The notes below the pieces were generated by a model. That model saw nothing but the letters and a program-made list of their open reading frames with translations. It had not been told where the DNA came from and did not search any database. The position numbers and the translations under genes are program-made. A stretch of DNA of 64,000 nucleotides from Nonomuraea soli (lineage in GTDB: Bacteria; Actinomycetota; Actinomycetes; Streptosporangiales; Streptosporangiaceae), in contig NZ_JACDUR010000001.1 of assembly GCF_013761175.1 (NCBI RefSeq), positions 806,001 to 870,000 on the forward strand. The letters run 5' to 3'. Of this stretch, positions 1-7,039 are shown piece after piece; the first letter of the stretch is position 1; each line of letters starts with the position of its first letter.

Positions 1-167
1 TGGCCCCCGCGTGGCCCCCGGCGTGGCCCCCCGGCATGGTGGCCCGGCACGGTGGGCCGAGAGGGGGTGGGCCGAGAGGTAAGGGGCGGCCGGGGGTGGG
101 TGGTGTGCGGCGGTGCCGGGTCAGCGGTGAGCCGGGCCGGGGGTGGGTGGTGTCCGGCGGTGCCGGG
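1..167. other. G-rich non-coding end of window
   Basis: There is no credible gene here. The first 50 bases are short imperfect GTGGCCCCC runs, followed by the 47-bp repeat listed separately. It lies just downstream of the minus-strand SCO2322-like gene, whose operon would continue beyond the window edge. Confidence 0.6.
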
Positions 168-176
168 TCAGTGGCG
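89..176. repeat. 47-bp direct repeat, about two copies
   Basis: A G-rich unit beginning GCCGGGGGTGGGTGGTGT starts at 89 and again at 136, a period of 47 bases. The copies differ at only a few positions (for example TGCGG versus TCCGG). The second copy runs into the 3' end of the minus-strand gene. It is not obviously coding. Confidence 0.75.
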
Positions 177-824
177 GGCGGGGGTGCGGCGGCGGGTCGC
201 GAGGAGTGCGCCCCCCGCCACCAGCACCACCGCGCCCGCCCCGCCGAGGATCCAGCCCCACGGCACCCCGTCCGACGCGGCGGCGGCGGTGTTCTGCTCG
301 CCCGCGCCCGCCGGGGCGGCCAGGTCGGTGCCCTGGGCGCGAGCCGGGTACCCGTTGACCGCGACCACCTGCTGCGACCCGTCCACTCGCGCCTTGGCGG
401 CGCCGGCCAGCAGCTGCAGGGCGGTGGCGTCGGCGGAGCCCGTGGCGCAGGTCAGCACGCCCTGGGTGGGCGGCTGATCACCGGGGTGGGCGTCGACCTC
501 GGCGTCGCCGAAGTCGACGGCGATCACGACGCGCTTGCTGCCCGCGGGCGCGGCGGCCTGCTTGCCGCAGACGGTGGCGAAGTCGGGCACCTCGCCGCCG
601 GGCGGTTCGGTGTCGGTCCCGGCGGAGAAGCGCCAGCCGATCACCGAGCCCTCGGGGGGCGACTCGGCGGAGGAGGCGGACAACCAGGCCGTGCCGTCGC
701 TCTGCCAGAAACTCCAGCTCCGCGGAGCGTTGGGGTCGGCCAGAGCGGGGGAGGACAGGGTCAGTGCGGTGACGAGTGAGGTTGCGACGGCGGAAAAGGT
801 GGCGACACGAAATGCGCGCAGCAT
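168..824 (-). CDS. SCO2322-like secreted protein with C-terminal membrane anchor
   Basis: This 218-residue protein has a signal peptide (about 1-30, cleavage likely after ALA), an extracellular domain opening with the motif RSWSFWQSDG, and a C-terminal hydrophobic helix (about 190-212) followed by arginines. That makes it a cell-surface protein anchored at its C-terminus. The YWSFW-like start of the mature part resembles the actinobacterial SCO2322 family, which I recall lying beside ECF-type transporter genes; any such genes would be to the left, outside the window. Two cysteines (in VCGKQ and TCATG) could form a disulfide. The molecular function is unknown; the family assignment is from memory of the motif. 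Confidence 0.7.
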   Translation of the reverse strand: MLRAFRVATFSAVATSLVTALTLSSPALADPNAPRSWSFWQSDGTAWLSASSAESPPEGSVIGWRFSAGTDTEPPGGEVPDFATVCGKQAAAPAGSKRVVIAVDFGDAEVDAHPGDQPPTQGVLTCATGSADATALQLLAGAAKARVDGSQQVVAVNGYPARAQGTDLAAPAGAGEQNTAAAASDGVPWGWILGGAGAVVLVAGGALLATRRRTPARH

Positions 825-904
825 CGATCGGCCTCCATGCTCGGGAGTAGGGTGCAGCCTGAATGATGGTCCGCGCGAACCGGTGTGAAAGAGGAGCGTA
901 ATTC

Positions 905-1111
905 ATGACATGGCGGTGGCGTTATGAAAACGCCAATGGTGGTGAGGTAACGGATCGCCCTCTGCCCAGAGAGGTCTTTCCGAGCCAGGCGGATGCGGAA
1001 TCCTGGCTCGGCGAGAACTGGCGTGAGCTGCTGGAATCCGGAGTAGAACAGGTCGCGCTCCTCGAGGACGACAGAATTGAATACGCCGGTATGTCATTGC
1101 GCCCCGAGTGA
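905..1111 (+). CDS. small acidic hypothetical protein
   Basis: A 68-residue protein beginning MTWRWRYENANG. A GAGGAG ribosome-binding site lies 8 nt before the ATG, and a strong terminator follows immediately, so it looks like a real monocistronic gene. The sequence has a Trp/Arg-rich start, an acidic middle and an EQVALLEDD strand; the alternating pattern suggests a compact alpha/beta fold. I recognise no family with certainty. It resembles short proteins of unknown function common in Streptosporangiales. Base composition at the 5' end is less GC-rich than its neighbours. Confidence 0.7.
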   Translation: MTWRWRYENANGGEVTDRPLPREVFPSQADAESWLGENWRELLESGVEQVALLEDDRIEYAGMSLRPE

Positions 1112-1116
1112 ATGAG

Positions 1117-1152
1117 AAAACCCCTTGAGTCGAATGTGACTCAAGGGGTTTT
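1117..1152. terminator. bidirectional intrinsic terminator
   Basis: A perfect 15-bp inverted repeat, AAAACCCCTTGAGTC / GACTCAAGGGGTTTT, with a 6-nt loop. It has A and T runs on both sides, so it can end transcription from the small gene on the left and from the aldo/keto reductase gene on the right. Confidence 0.93.
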
Positions 1153-1164
1153 CGCATTCACCGG

Positions 1165-2163
1165 TTACGGACGGGTCGCCGGGCTGACGGTCTTGGCCGG
1201 GTCGCGCTCCACGATCGGGTCGAGGATCGCGTCGATCTTCTTCAGGACCTCGGAGTCGAGCTTGACGCCGGAGGCCTTGACGTTGTCGCGGACCTGCTCG
1301 GGGCGGGTCGCGCCGACGATCGCCGAGGCCACGTTCGGGTTCTGCAGCACCCACGCCACCGCCAGCTGCGCCATCGTCAGGCCCAGGTCGGCGGCGATCG
1401 GCTTGAGCTCCTGCACGCGGGTGAGGACCTCGTCGGTGAGCATGCGGTTGATGAAGCCGCCACCCGCCTCGGAGGTGGCGCGCGAACCCTCGGGCGGCGC
1501 CTGGCCGGGAAGGTACTTGCCGGTCAGCACACCCTGCGCGATGGGCGACCAGACGATCTGGCTGACGCCCTCCTTCTCGCTCAGCGGCACGACCTCGGAC
1601 TCGATGACCCGCCAGAGCATGGAGTACTGCGGCTGGTTGGAGACGATGCGGTCGAAGCCCATCTCGTCGGCGATCTTCAGCGCGGCGGCGATCTGCTCGG
1701 CGTTCCACTCGCTCACGCCGACGTACAGGACCTTGCCCTGGCGGACCAGGTCGTCGAAGGTCTTGAGGGTCTCCTCGAGCGGCGTGAAGCGGTCGAAGCG
1801 GTGGGCCTGGTACAGGTCGACGTAGTCGGTCTGCAGGCGGCGCAGCGAGCCGTTGATCGACTCGGTGATGTGCTTGCGCGACAGCCCGCGGTCGTTCTTG
1901 CCGGGGCCCGTCGGCCAGTAGACCTTGGTGAAGATCTCCAGGCCTTCGCGGCGCTGGCCCTTCAGGGCCCGGCCCAGGACCTCTTCGGCCTTCGTGCCCG
2001 CGTAGACGTCGGCTGTGTCGAAGGTGGTGATGCCCTCCTCCAGCGCCGCCTGAACGCAGGCCTTGGCGGCGTCCTCCTCTACCTGGGAGCCGTGGGTGAT
2101 CCAGTTGCCGTAGCTGATCTCGCTGACGAGCAGGCCGCTACGGCCGAGGTGACGAAATTCCAT
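1165..2163 (-). CDS. aldo/keto reductase
   Basis: The 332-residue protein is a TIM-barrel NADPH-dependent carbonyl reductase. The catalytic tetrad is visible: Asp49 (in TTFDTADVY), Tyr54, Lys80 (IFTKVYWP) and His121 (YQAHRFD). The sequence is closest to the voltage-gated potassium channel beta-subunit-like AKR group, and the GATRPEQVRDN segment near residue 300 is the family's NADPH-binding region. The start at 2163 (MEFRHLGRSG) is the conserved family N-terminus; a longer reading frame upstream is not needed. ACCTTA at 2171-2176 reads TAAGGT on this strand, 7 nt before the ATG, suggesting a leaderless transcript. The physiological substrate is unknown. Confidence 0.93.
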   Translation of the reverse strand: MEFRHLGRSGLLVSEISYGNWITHGSQVEEDAAKACVQAALEEGITTFDTADVYAGTKAEEVLGRALKGQRREGLEIFTKVYWPTGPGKNDRGLSRKHITESINGSLRRLQTDYVDLYQAHRFDRFTPLEETLKTFDDLVRQGKVLYVGVSEWNAEQIAAALKIADEMGFDRIVSNQPQYSMLWRVIESEVVPLSEKEGVSQIVWSPIAQGVLTGKYLPGQAPPEGSRATSEAGGGFINRMLTDEVLTRVQELKPIAADLGLTMAQLAVAWVLQNPNVASAIVGATRPEQVRDNVKASGVKLDSEVLKKIDAILDPIVERDPAKTVSPATRP

Positions 2164-2226
2164 ACATCCGACCTTAGGGGCTTGGGACAACCGCTGCCGC
2201 CACGGCCTGGCGATAGGGTCGTCGCC

Positions 2227-3315
2227 GTGGCGAACATCCTGCGGGCGTTGCTCACCGCCGCCGTCCTGGCCGCGATCGTGGTGCGGCTGCGCCGCCGCGG
2301 AAGCCGTACGAAAGCCGAACCTGTGCCGTCGCCCGCGCCAAAGGCCGGGGAGAGCCGGGAGAGCCCGGGGAGTACGGGGAGCCGGTGGGTGCCCGTCTCG
2401 GTGGCCGCCGGTGCGCTGGTGATCACGCTGGCTGTGGTGCTCACCCCCTCGGTCTCGCGGGGCGAGCGCGCGGACTCCGTCGCGGGCCCGCACGTCACCC
2501 CGGCCGCGAGCGCAGCGCCGGGCTTCCGGGCCACCGGTTGGATGTTCGGCTCCCGGACCACCGGCTCCCAGAACACAGCCTCACCGACCGGCTCCCAGAA
2601 CACAGCCTCACCGACCGGCTCCCTGGCCACAGCCTCGCCGACCGGCCCCCTGGCCACCGGCTCACCGATCGGCGCCGAGGCCGACCCGGCCGCGGGCCCC
2701 ACGCCGTCGCCCTCCGTCACGCCGCCGCCCCTCGCCTGCCCGGCGCCGCGTCGGACGGTCACGGTCCGCGCGATCTCACCGCAAGTACGGCAGGCGGTCG
2801 CGCGCCAGTGGCGGCGTATCGAACGCTGGATGGCGGCCAACGCCCCGCGCTCCCTCGCCGAGCTGGGAGGCCGGGGCCGGGTCGGCACGGTGGCCGTCGC
2901 CGAGGCCCGTATGGGCGTCGACCTGCCCGACGACCTCAGGGCCTCGCTGCTGCGCCACGACGGAGGGCTGATCCTGCCGCCGATGCAGGTCGGCCCCGCT
3001 TACGGCACGCGGCAGATCCTGCGCTCCTGGCGGGAGCACTGCGCGGGAGGCGGCGGCGTGCTGGTGAGGGCGGACGACGGAAGCTGGGCGGTGCGCCCTG
3101 TCATCCCGGTCGCGTCGTTCGCCTGGCTCGACCCGGTCACCGGCGCGGTGGACTACACCCTCCCCCAGAGTTCCTCGTCGTTCCCCGTCCGCCTGGGCGC
3201 TTCGTGGGCGCACGCGCTGCGTGCCGTCGCCGTTGCCCTGGAAGGAGACCTTCCTGTGAACGGTTTCCGTCCTCGCGTGGTCGACGGGCGCCTGCGCTGG
3301 GAGACGGCGAACTGA
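2227..3315 (+). CDS. membrane-anchored SUKH (SMI1/KNR4-like) domain protein
   Basis: Starting at GTG 2227, the 362-residue protein has two hydrophobic stretches (about 3-20 and 55-75), then a Thr/Ser/Pro-rich linker with a nine-residue tandem repeat (113-148), and a C-terminal domain of about 180 residues. That domain carries the SMI1/KNR4 signature: an amphipathic WRRIERWMAANAP helix, then GVDLPDDLRASLLRHDGG. SUKH domains are best known as immunity modules of contact-dependent and polymorphic toxins, and also occur in regulatory proteins. Here the domain is tethered to the membrane and no toxin gene lies beside it. It is divergent from the aldo/keto reductase gene, with 63 bp between the starts. 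Confidence 0.78.
   Translation: MANILRALLTAAVLAAIVVRLRRRGSRTKAEPVPSPAPKAGESRESPGSTGSRWVPVSVAAGALVITLAVVLTPSVSRGERADSVAGPHVTPAASAAPGFRATGWMFGSRTTGSQNTASPTGSQNTASPTGSLATASPTGPLATGSPIGAEADPAAGPTPSPSVTPPPLACPAPRRTVTVRAISPQVRQAVARQWRRIERWMAANAPRSLAELGGRGRVGTVAVAEARMGVDLPDDLRASLLRHDGGLILPPMQVGPAYGTRQILRSWREHCAGGGGVLVRADDGSWAVRPVIPVASFAWLDPVTGAVDYTLPQSSSSFPVRLGASWAHALRAVAVALEGDLPVNGFRPRVVDGRLRWETAN
2563..2670 (+). repeat. 27-bp in-frame tandem repeat (four units)
   Basis: Four consecutive 27-bp units start at 2563, 2590, 2617 and 2644. They encode GSQNTASPT twice, then GSLATASPT and GPLATGSPI. The first two units are nearly identical in DNA, so the array probably expanded recently. It forms a flexible, possibly O-glycosylated linker in the SUKH-domain protein. 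Confidence 0.9.
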
Positions 3316-3322
3316 AACGCGC

Positions 3323-3355
3323 CGAGGTGCGCGGGCCGAGCGCCCGCGCACCTCG
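3323..3355. terminator. hairpin between convergent genes
   Basis: A perfect 14-bp inverted repeat, CGAGGTGCGCGGGC / GCCCGCGCACCTCG, with a 5-nt loop. It lies 8 nt past the SUKH gene stop and upstream of the 3' end of the minus-strand DUF3043 gene. No T-run follows, so it may be a rho-independent-like actinobacterial terminator without a U tract. Confidence 0.7.
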
Positions 3356-3399
3356 TCTCAGGCACCGCGATGAAGAAACCCCCAGGAAAGGGCAAAAAC

Positions 3400-4011
3400 T
3401 CAGCGCTTGGGCTGAACGGGCTTGCCGCCGGGCGCGAACTGGGGCGGCGGGAAGCGCAGCTTGCGGATCTGGAGCGCCCGCATGGCGGCGTAGAAGCCGA
3501 TGCCCTTCATCGACTCGCCGGGGAACTTCGCCAGCGCCTCCTTCTTCACCTTCCACGAGACGTAGATCGAGGTGAAGAGCACGCCGACCATCATGATCGG
3601 CCAGCCGACCGTGATCACGTAGGTGTAGACGAGCCCCTGGGTCTGCGGGTTGCCCCACGGGATCCAGGTGAGCAGCAGGATGAGCAGCGAGAACGGCAGG
3701 AAGTACTGCGAGGGCAGGCGACGCGAGTCGACCCAGTCACGGGCGAACTTGCGGACCGGGCCGCGGTCGCGGGCGGGGAAGTACTTCTCCTCGCCGCGCA
3801 TCATGCCCTCGCGGGCCCGCGAGCGCTCGGCGGCCTGCTTGGCCCGCAGCTGCCGGTAGGCCTCTTTGCGGTCCTTGGGCGCGCTCACGGGCTGGCGCCG
3901 GCGCCCTTCGGCGTCTCGGCGCTTGGGAGTGGGTCGTCCTTTACCCTGGGGCTTAGGATCGTCAGCGGGGACGGGGGAGTCCGCGGTGGTCTGGGAACGG
4001 CGTCGCAACAC
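3400..4011 (-). CDS. DUF3043 membrane protein
   Basis: A 203-residue protein with a long basic, disordered N-terminus (RRR, KGRPTPKRRDAEGRRR), a charged helical segment ending in GPVRKFARDWVDSRR, and two transmembrane helices (about 105-122 and 127-150). A basic tail ends in KPVQPKR. The RDWVDSRR element, the pair of helices and the overall length are typical of the actinobacterial DUF3043 family, whose function is not known. It diverges from pspA across a 117-bp gap, so the two may share a regulatory region. Confidence 0.88.
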   Translation of the reverse strand: MLRRRSQTTADSPVPADDPKPQGKGRPTPKRRDAEGRRRQPVSAPKDRKEAYRQLRAKQAAERSRAREGMMRGEEKYFPARDRGPVRKFARDWVDSRRLPSQYFLPFSLLILLLTWIPWGNPQTQGLVYTYVITVGWPIMMVGVLFTSIYVSWKVKKEALAKFPGESMKGIGFYAAMRALQIRKLRFPPPQFAPGGKPVQPKR

Positions 4012-4128
4012 GACGTCAACCCTACCTGGACTGCAACTTAGTGACGCCCCCGTGCGTTATGCGTAGGGTAATCCCAAGGCGGCTTGGGTGACCGACAGCA
4101 CAACCTAAGAAGGGGATGGCCGACGCGC

Positions 4129-4938
4129 ATGAGCGTGATGAAGAGACTTTCCATGATCTTCAAGTCCAAGGCCAACAAGGCCCTGGACAAGATGGAGGAT
4201 CCGCGCGAGACGCTGGACTACTCCTACCAGCGACAGCTCGAGCTGCTGCAGAAGGTGCGCCGCGGCGTCGCCGACGTGGCGACCTCGCGCAAGCGCGTGG
4301 AGCTTCAGATCAACCAGATCGAGGCGCAGGCCAGGAAGCTGGAGGACCAGGGCCGCAAGGCGCTGTCCGTGGGCCGGGAGGATCTGGCCCGTGAGGCGCT
4401 GACCCGCCGTGGCAGCCTGAACACGCAGATCGCCGACCTGCGGGTCCAGCACGACAACCTCCAGGCCGAGGAGGAGAAGCTCACCACGGCCTCGCACCGC
4501 CTGCAGGCCAAGGTCGACGCCTTCCGCACCAAGAAGGAGACCATCAAGGCCACCTACACCGCGGCCGAGGCGCAGACCCGCATCAACGAGGCCTTCTCCG
4601 GCATCTCCGAGGAGATGGGCGACGTGGGTCTGGCGATCCAGCGCGCCGAGGACAAGACCGCGCAGATGCAGGCCCGCGCGGGCGCCATCGACGAGCTGCT
4701 GGCCAGCGGCGTGCTCGACGACTTCAGCGGCAGCCGTGGCGACGACATCCAGCTGGAGCTCGACCGCATGGGCGGGCGCGACGTGGAGCTGGAGCTGGCC
4801 AAGATGAAGGCCGAGCTCGGCATGGGCTCGCAGCCGCAGCAGTCGATCGAGCAGGGTCAGGGCGAGCCCCAGGCGCAGCCGACCCAGCAGAACCACACGC
4901 AGCAGCAGCCACAGCGCCAGCCGGGGGAGGGCGTATGA
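4129..4938 (+). CDS. pspA: PspA/IM30 family envelope-stress protein
   Basis: The 269-residue protein is nearly all helical, with the family start MKRLSMIFKSKANKALDKMEDP, long heptad-rich coiled coils (about 30-215) and a Gln-rich tail (235-269). PspA/Vipp1 proteins assemble on the inner membrane face and repair or stabilise stressed membranes. ATG 4129 (MSVMKRL) is chosen because the family begins here; ATG 4138 is an alternative. AAGAAGGGG at 4107-4115 is a good but rather distant ribosome-binding site. Its stop overlaps the next start by 4 nt (ATGA), beginning a four-gene operon. The Gln-rich tail is longer than in enterobacterial PspA. Confidence 0.95.
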   Translation: MSVMKRLSMIFKSKANKALDKMEDPRETLDYSYQRQLELLQKVRRGVADVATSRKRVELQINQIEAQARKLEDQGRKALSVGREDLAREALTRRGSLNTQIADLRVQHDNLQAEEEKLTTASHRLQAKVDAFRTKKETIKATYTAAEAQTRINEAFSGISEEMGDVGLAIQRAEDKTAQMQARAGAIDELLASGVLDDFSGSRGDDIQLELDRMGGRDVELELAKMKAELGMGSQPQQSIEQGQGEPQAQPTQQNHTQQQPQRQPGEGV

Positions 4939-5213
4939 TCATCAGGATCATGGGCGAGGGGCAGGTGGAGGTCGCACCCGACGACATCGCGGTGCTCAAC
5001 GACCTCGACAGCGAACTCGAGGCGGCCATCGTCGCCGACAACGAGGACGAGTTCCGTACCAAGCTCCACGCGCTGCTCGACAAGGTCCGCCACGTCGGCA
5101 AGTCTCTCCCCGACGAGAGTCTTGAGCCGTCGGAGCTGATCCTCCCTCCCGCCGACGCCTCGATCGAGGAAGTGCGGGAGATGCTGACCGACCAGGGTCT
5201 CATCCCCGGTTAG
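4935..5213 (+). CDS. pspAA: PspA-associated protein PspAA
   Basis: A 92-residue acidic protein beginning MIIRIMGEGQVEVAPDDIAVLNDLD, the pattern of the actinobacterial PspAA family. These small cytosolic proteins are encoded directly after pspA and are thought to partner it. It overlaps pspA by 4 nt, so translation is coupled. The C-terminal half (PPADASIEEVREMLTDQGLIPG) is helical and strongly acidic. The biochemical role is unknown. Confidence 0.92.
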   Translation: MIIRIMGEGQVEVAPDDIAVLNDLDSELEAAIVADNEDEFRTKLHALLDKVRHVGKSLPDESLEPSELILPPADASIEEVREMLTDQGLIPG

Positions 5214-5223
5214 GCCAGCGACC

Positions 5224-6108
5224 GTGCGTTCGCGGTTCGCCCCCGACGCTCGCCTGATCCGGCGCATGCTGGTGACGCTGGCGCTGCTGTCGGTGCTCTA
5301 TGTCGCCTTCGCGGCCGCCCTCATCGCCTTAGGCGTGGGGGCGGCCATCGCCACCGGGGTCGTGGTGGCCGTCCTCGTGGTGCTCCATCTGGCCGGTGAC
5401 CGCATGGTCGTGGCGGCGATGGGGGCGCGCGAGGTCTCCCCGGCCGAGGCTCCCGAGCTGCACGCCATGCTCGACCGCCTGTGCGCCCTCGCCGACCTGC
5501 CCAAACCTCGCCTGGCCGTCTCCGAGTCGGCCGAGCCCAACGCCTTCGCCGCCGGGCACACCTCGCGCCGGGCGGTCATCTGCGTGACCAGGGGCCTGCT
5601 CGACCGGGTCGACCGGCGCGAGCTCGAAGGGGTCCTGGCCCACGAGCTGAGCCACGTGGCCCACCGCGACGTGGCGCTCGGCACGATCGTGTCGGTCTTC
5701 GGCGTGGCCGCCGGGCTGCTGTGGGGCATGGCGATCGGTCTCGGCCTCGGGCCGCGCCGCCGCTTCCTGATCCCGCTCGGCCTGGTCGTGGCCGCGGTCG
5801 CCGCCGTCGTCCACGTCGTCAGCCTGCTGCTCACCCGGGCCTTCTCCCGCTATCGCGAGCTGGCCGCCGACCGTGACGGCGCCCTGCTCACCCAGCAGCC
5901 CTCCGCCCTCGCCTCCGCGCTGACCAAGATCACCGAGGATCTGTCGGCGCAACCGGCCCACGCGCTGCGCGGCTCCCACGCGCTCAACGGCGCCATGTTC
6001 GCCCCCGGCCTGTCGGGCGACCGTGTCAACGCCCTGCTGGCCACCCATCCACCGACCGCGCGCCGCCTGGAACAGCTGCGATGGATCGCCACCGAGCTGG
6101 GCACATGA
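5224..6108 (+). CDS. htpX: HtpX-like M48 zinc metalloprotease
   Basis: A 294-residue integral membrane protease with two N-terminal helices (about 14-35 and 40-57) and the zinc motif HELSH at 140-144. A second hydrophobic pair follows (155-175, 182-203), and the third zinc ligand is Glu212 in RELAADRDGA. HtpX proteases degrade misfolded membrane proteins during envelope stress. It begins at GTG 5224, 10 nt after pspAA, and lies between pspAA and pspAB, a conserved actinobacterial arrangement that links proteolysis to PspA-mediated membrane repair. All catalytic residues are intact. Confidence 0.95.
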   Translation: MRSRFAPDARLIRRMLVTLALLSVLYVAFAAALIALGVGAAIATGVVVAVLVVLHLAGDRMVVAAMGAREVSPAEAPELHAMLDRLCALADLPKPRLAVSESAEPNAFAAGHTSRRAVICVTRGLLDRVDRRELEGVLAHELSHVAHRDVALGTIVSVFGVAAGLLWGMAIGLGLGPRRRFLIPLGLVVAAVAAVVHVVSLLLTRAFSRYRELAADRDGALLTQQPSALASALTKITEDLSAQPAHALRGSHALNGAMFAPGLSGDRVNALLATHPPTARRLEQLRWIATELGT

Positions 6109-6124
6109 ACCTTCCCGGCCGCCC

Positions 6125-6670
6125 GTGAGGTGGCTCGACGCTCTGCTGGGGCGCCAGGCTCCGGCGGAGCCCGACCTCGACGCGCTGTTCGCCCTGCCGC
6201 AGGCGGCGCCCCACCTGGAGGGTGCCACCGGCCTGGCGCCCACCGGTCAGGGAGCCGTGTGCTTCCGCGCCGCCGAGGGCAGGGCCTTCACCCGCGTGCA
6301 GAAGGACGCCAAGGCGCTGCTGGGCAGCCGTGTCCGGGAAACCTCCGACCCCTACGGCTACACCTGGCTGACGGTCGACCATCCTCTCGACAAGCTGGTC
6401 GCCGAGCTCCACTCGGTCAACTCCACCCTGGAGGGCGCCGACTTCGCCCCCTCGCTGCTCTGCTCGGCCGTCGCCTTCGCCAACGGCTCGCAGCGCCTGG
6501 CCATGGTCTACCTGTACCGTCGCGGCAGCTTCTACCCCTTCGCCCCGCTGGCCGGACGCGGGCGCGACACCGCGCTGGAGCGCAAGGTCGCCGCGACGCT
6601 CGCCGGCGACCTGCCCGTCGAGCCCGACGAGGCCCGGTGGTTCGCGCTCTGGGACAGCCCGATGGCGTGA
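6125..6670 (+). CDS. pspAB: PspA-associated protein PspAB
   Basis: A soluble 181-residue protein starting at GTG 6125 (RWLDALLGRQAPAEPDLDALFALP), with the family features GAVCFRAAEGRAF and the SDPYGYTWLTVDH segment. PspAB proteins accompany PspA, PspAA and HtpX in many actinobacteria; their activity is unknown. The gene follows htpX by 16 nt and ends the operon. No membrane segment or signal peptide is visible. Confidence 0.9.
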   Translation: MRWLDALLGRQAPAEPDLDALFALPQAAPHLEGATGLAPTGQGAVCFRAAEGRAFTRVQKDAKALLGSRVRETSDPYGYTWLTVDHPLDKLVAELHSVNSTLEGADFAPSLLCSAVAFANGSQRLAMVYLYRRGSFYPFAPLAGRGRDTALERKVAATLAGDLPVEPDEARWFALWDSPMA

Positions 6671-6694
6671 CAGAGGATGTCAGTGTTCGCCGCC

Positions 6695-6700
6695 TAGAGT
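6695..6700 (+). promoter_or_regulatory. -10 box of a probably leaderless transcript
   Basis: TAGAGT lies 6 nt before the ATG of the NIPSNAP gene, with no ribosome-binding site between. This spacing puts the transcription start at or next to the A of the start codon. No convincing -35 box is visible. Confidence 0.5.
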
Positions 6701-6706
6701 GCGCCC

Positions 6707-7039
6707 ATGATCTACGAGGTCCGTACCTACCGGCTCAAGCCGGGCACCCTCGACGACTTCGTCCACGTCATGCGGACCCAGGGTGTGCCCCTGCTGCGCA
6801 GCTTCGGCATCACCGTCGTCGCCGCCGGGCCCTCCCTGGTCAAGGAGGGCGACTGGGAGGAGGCCTACATCATCAGGGCCTTCGCCGACGCCGACGAGCG
6901 CGACCGCCTGGAGGAGGCGTTCTACGGCAGCCCGGAATGGCACAACGGCCCACGAAACGCCATTCTGGAGCGAATCGAGCACTACCACACCGTAGTGATT
7001 CCGGACAGTGATCTAATGATCACGTGGAGCGAAGACTGA
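6707..7039 (+). CDS. NIPSNAP family protein
   Basis: A 110-residue single-domain protein of the dimeric ferredoxin-like (alpha/beta barrel) fold. The start MIYEVRTYRLKPGTLDDF and the late motif YGSPEWHNGPR are diagnostic of NIPSNAP. The bacterial members have no settled function. It is probably read from its own leaderless promoter. Its 3' end overlaps the next gene by 16 nt, so the two are likely co-transcribed. Confidence 0.93.
   Translation: MIYEVRTYRLKPGTLDDFVHVMRTQGVPLLRSFGITVVAAGPSLVKEGDWEEAYIIRAFADADERDRLEEAFYGSPEWHNGPRNAILERIEHYHTVVIPDSDLMITWSED

Noticed and set aside
36..779. Plus-strand open frame over the window start
   Set aside because: Antisense to the SCO2322-like gene and full of G-rich repeats; no family features.
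1801..2226. Longer upstream start for the SUKH protein
   Set aside because: The extra region is antisense to the aldo/keto reductase gene; GTG 2227 begins a clean hydrophobic segment.
2227..4011. Toxin-immunity locus around the SUKH protein
   Set aside because: No toxin-like gene or delivery domain adjoins it; neighbours are an aldo/keto reductase and DUF3043.
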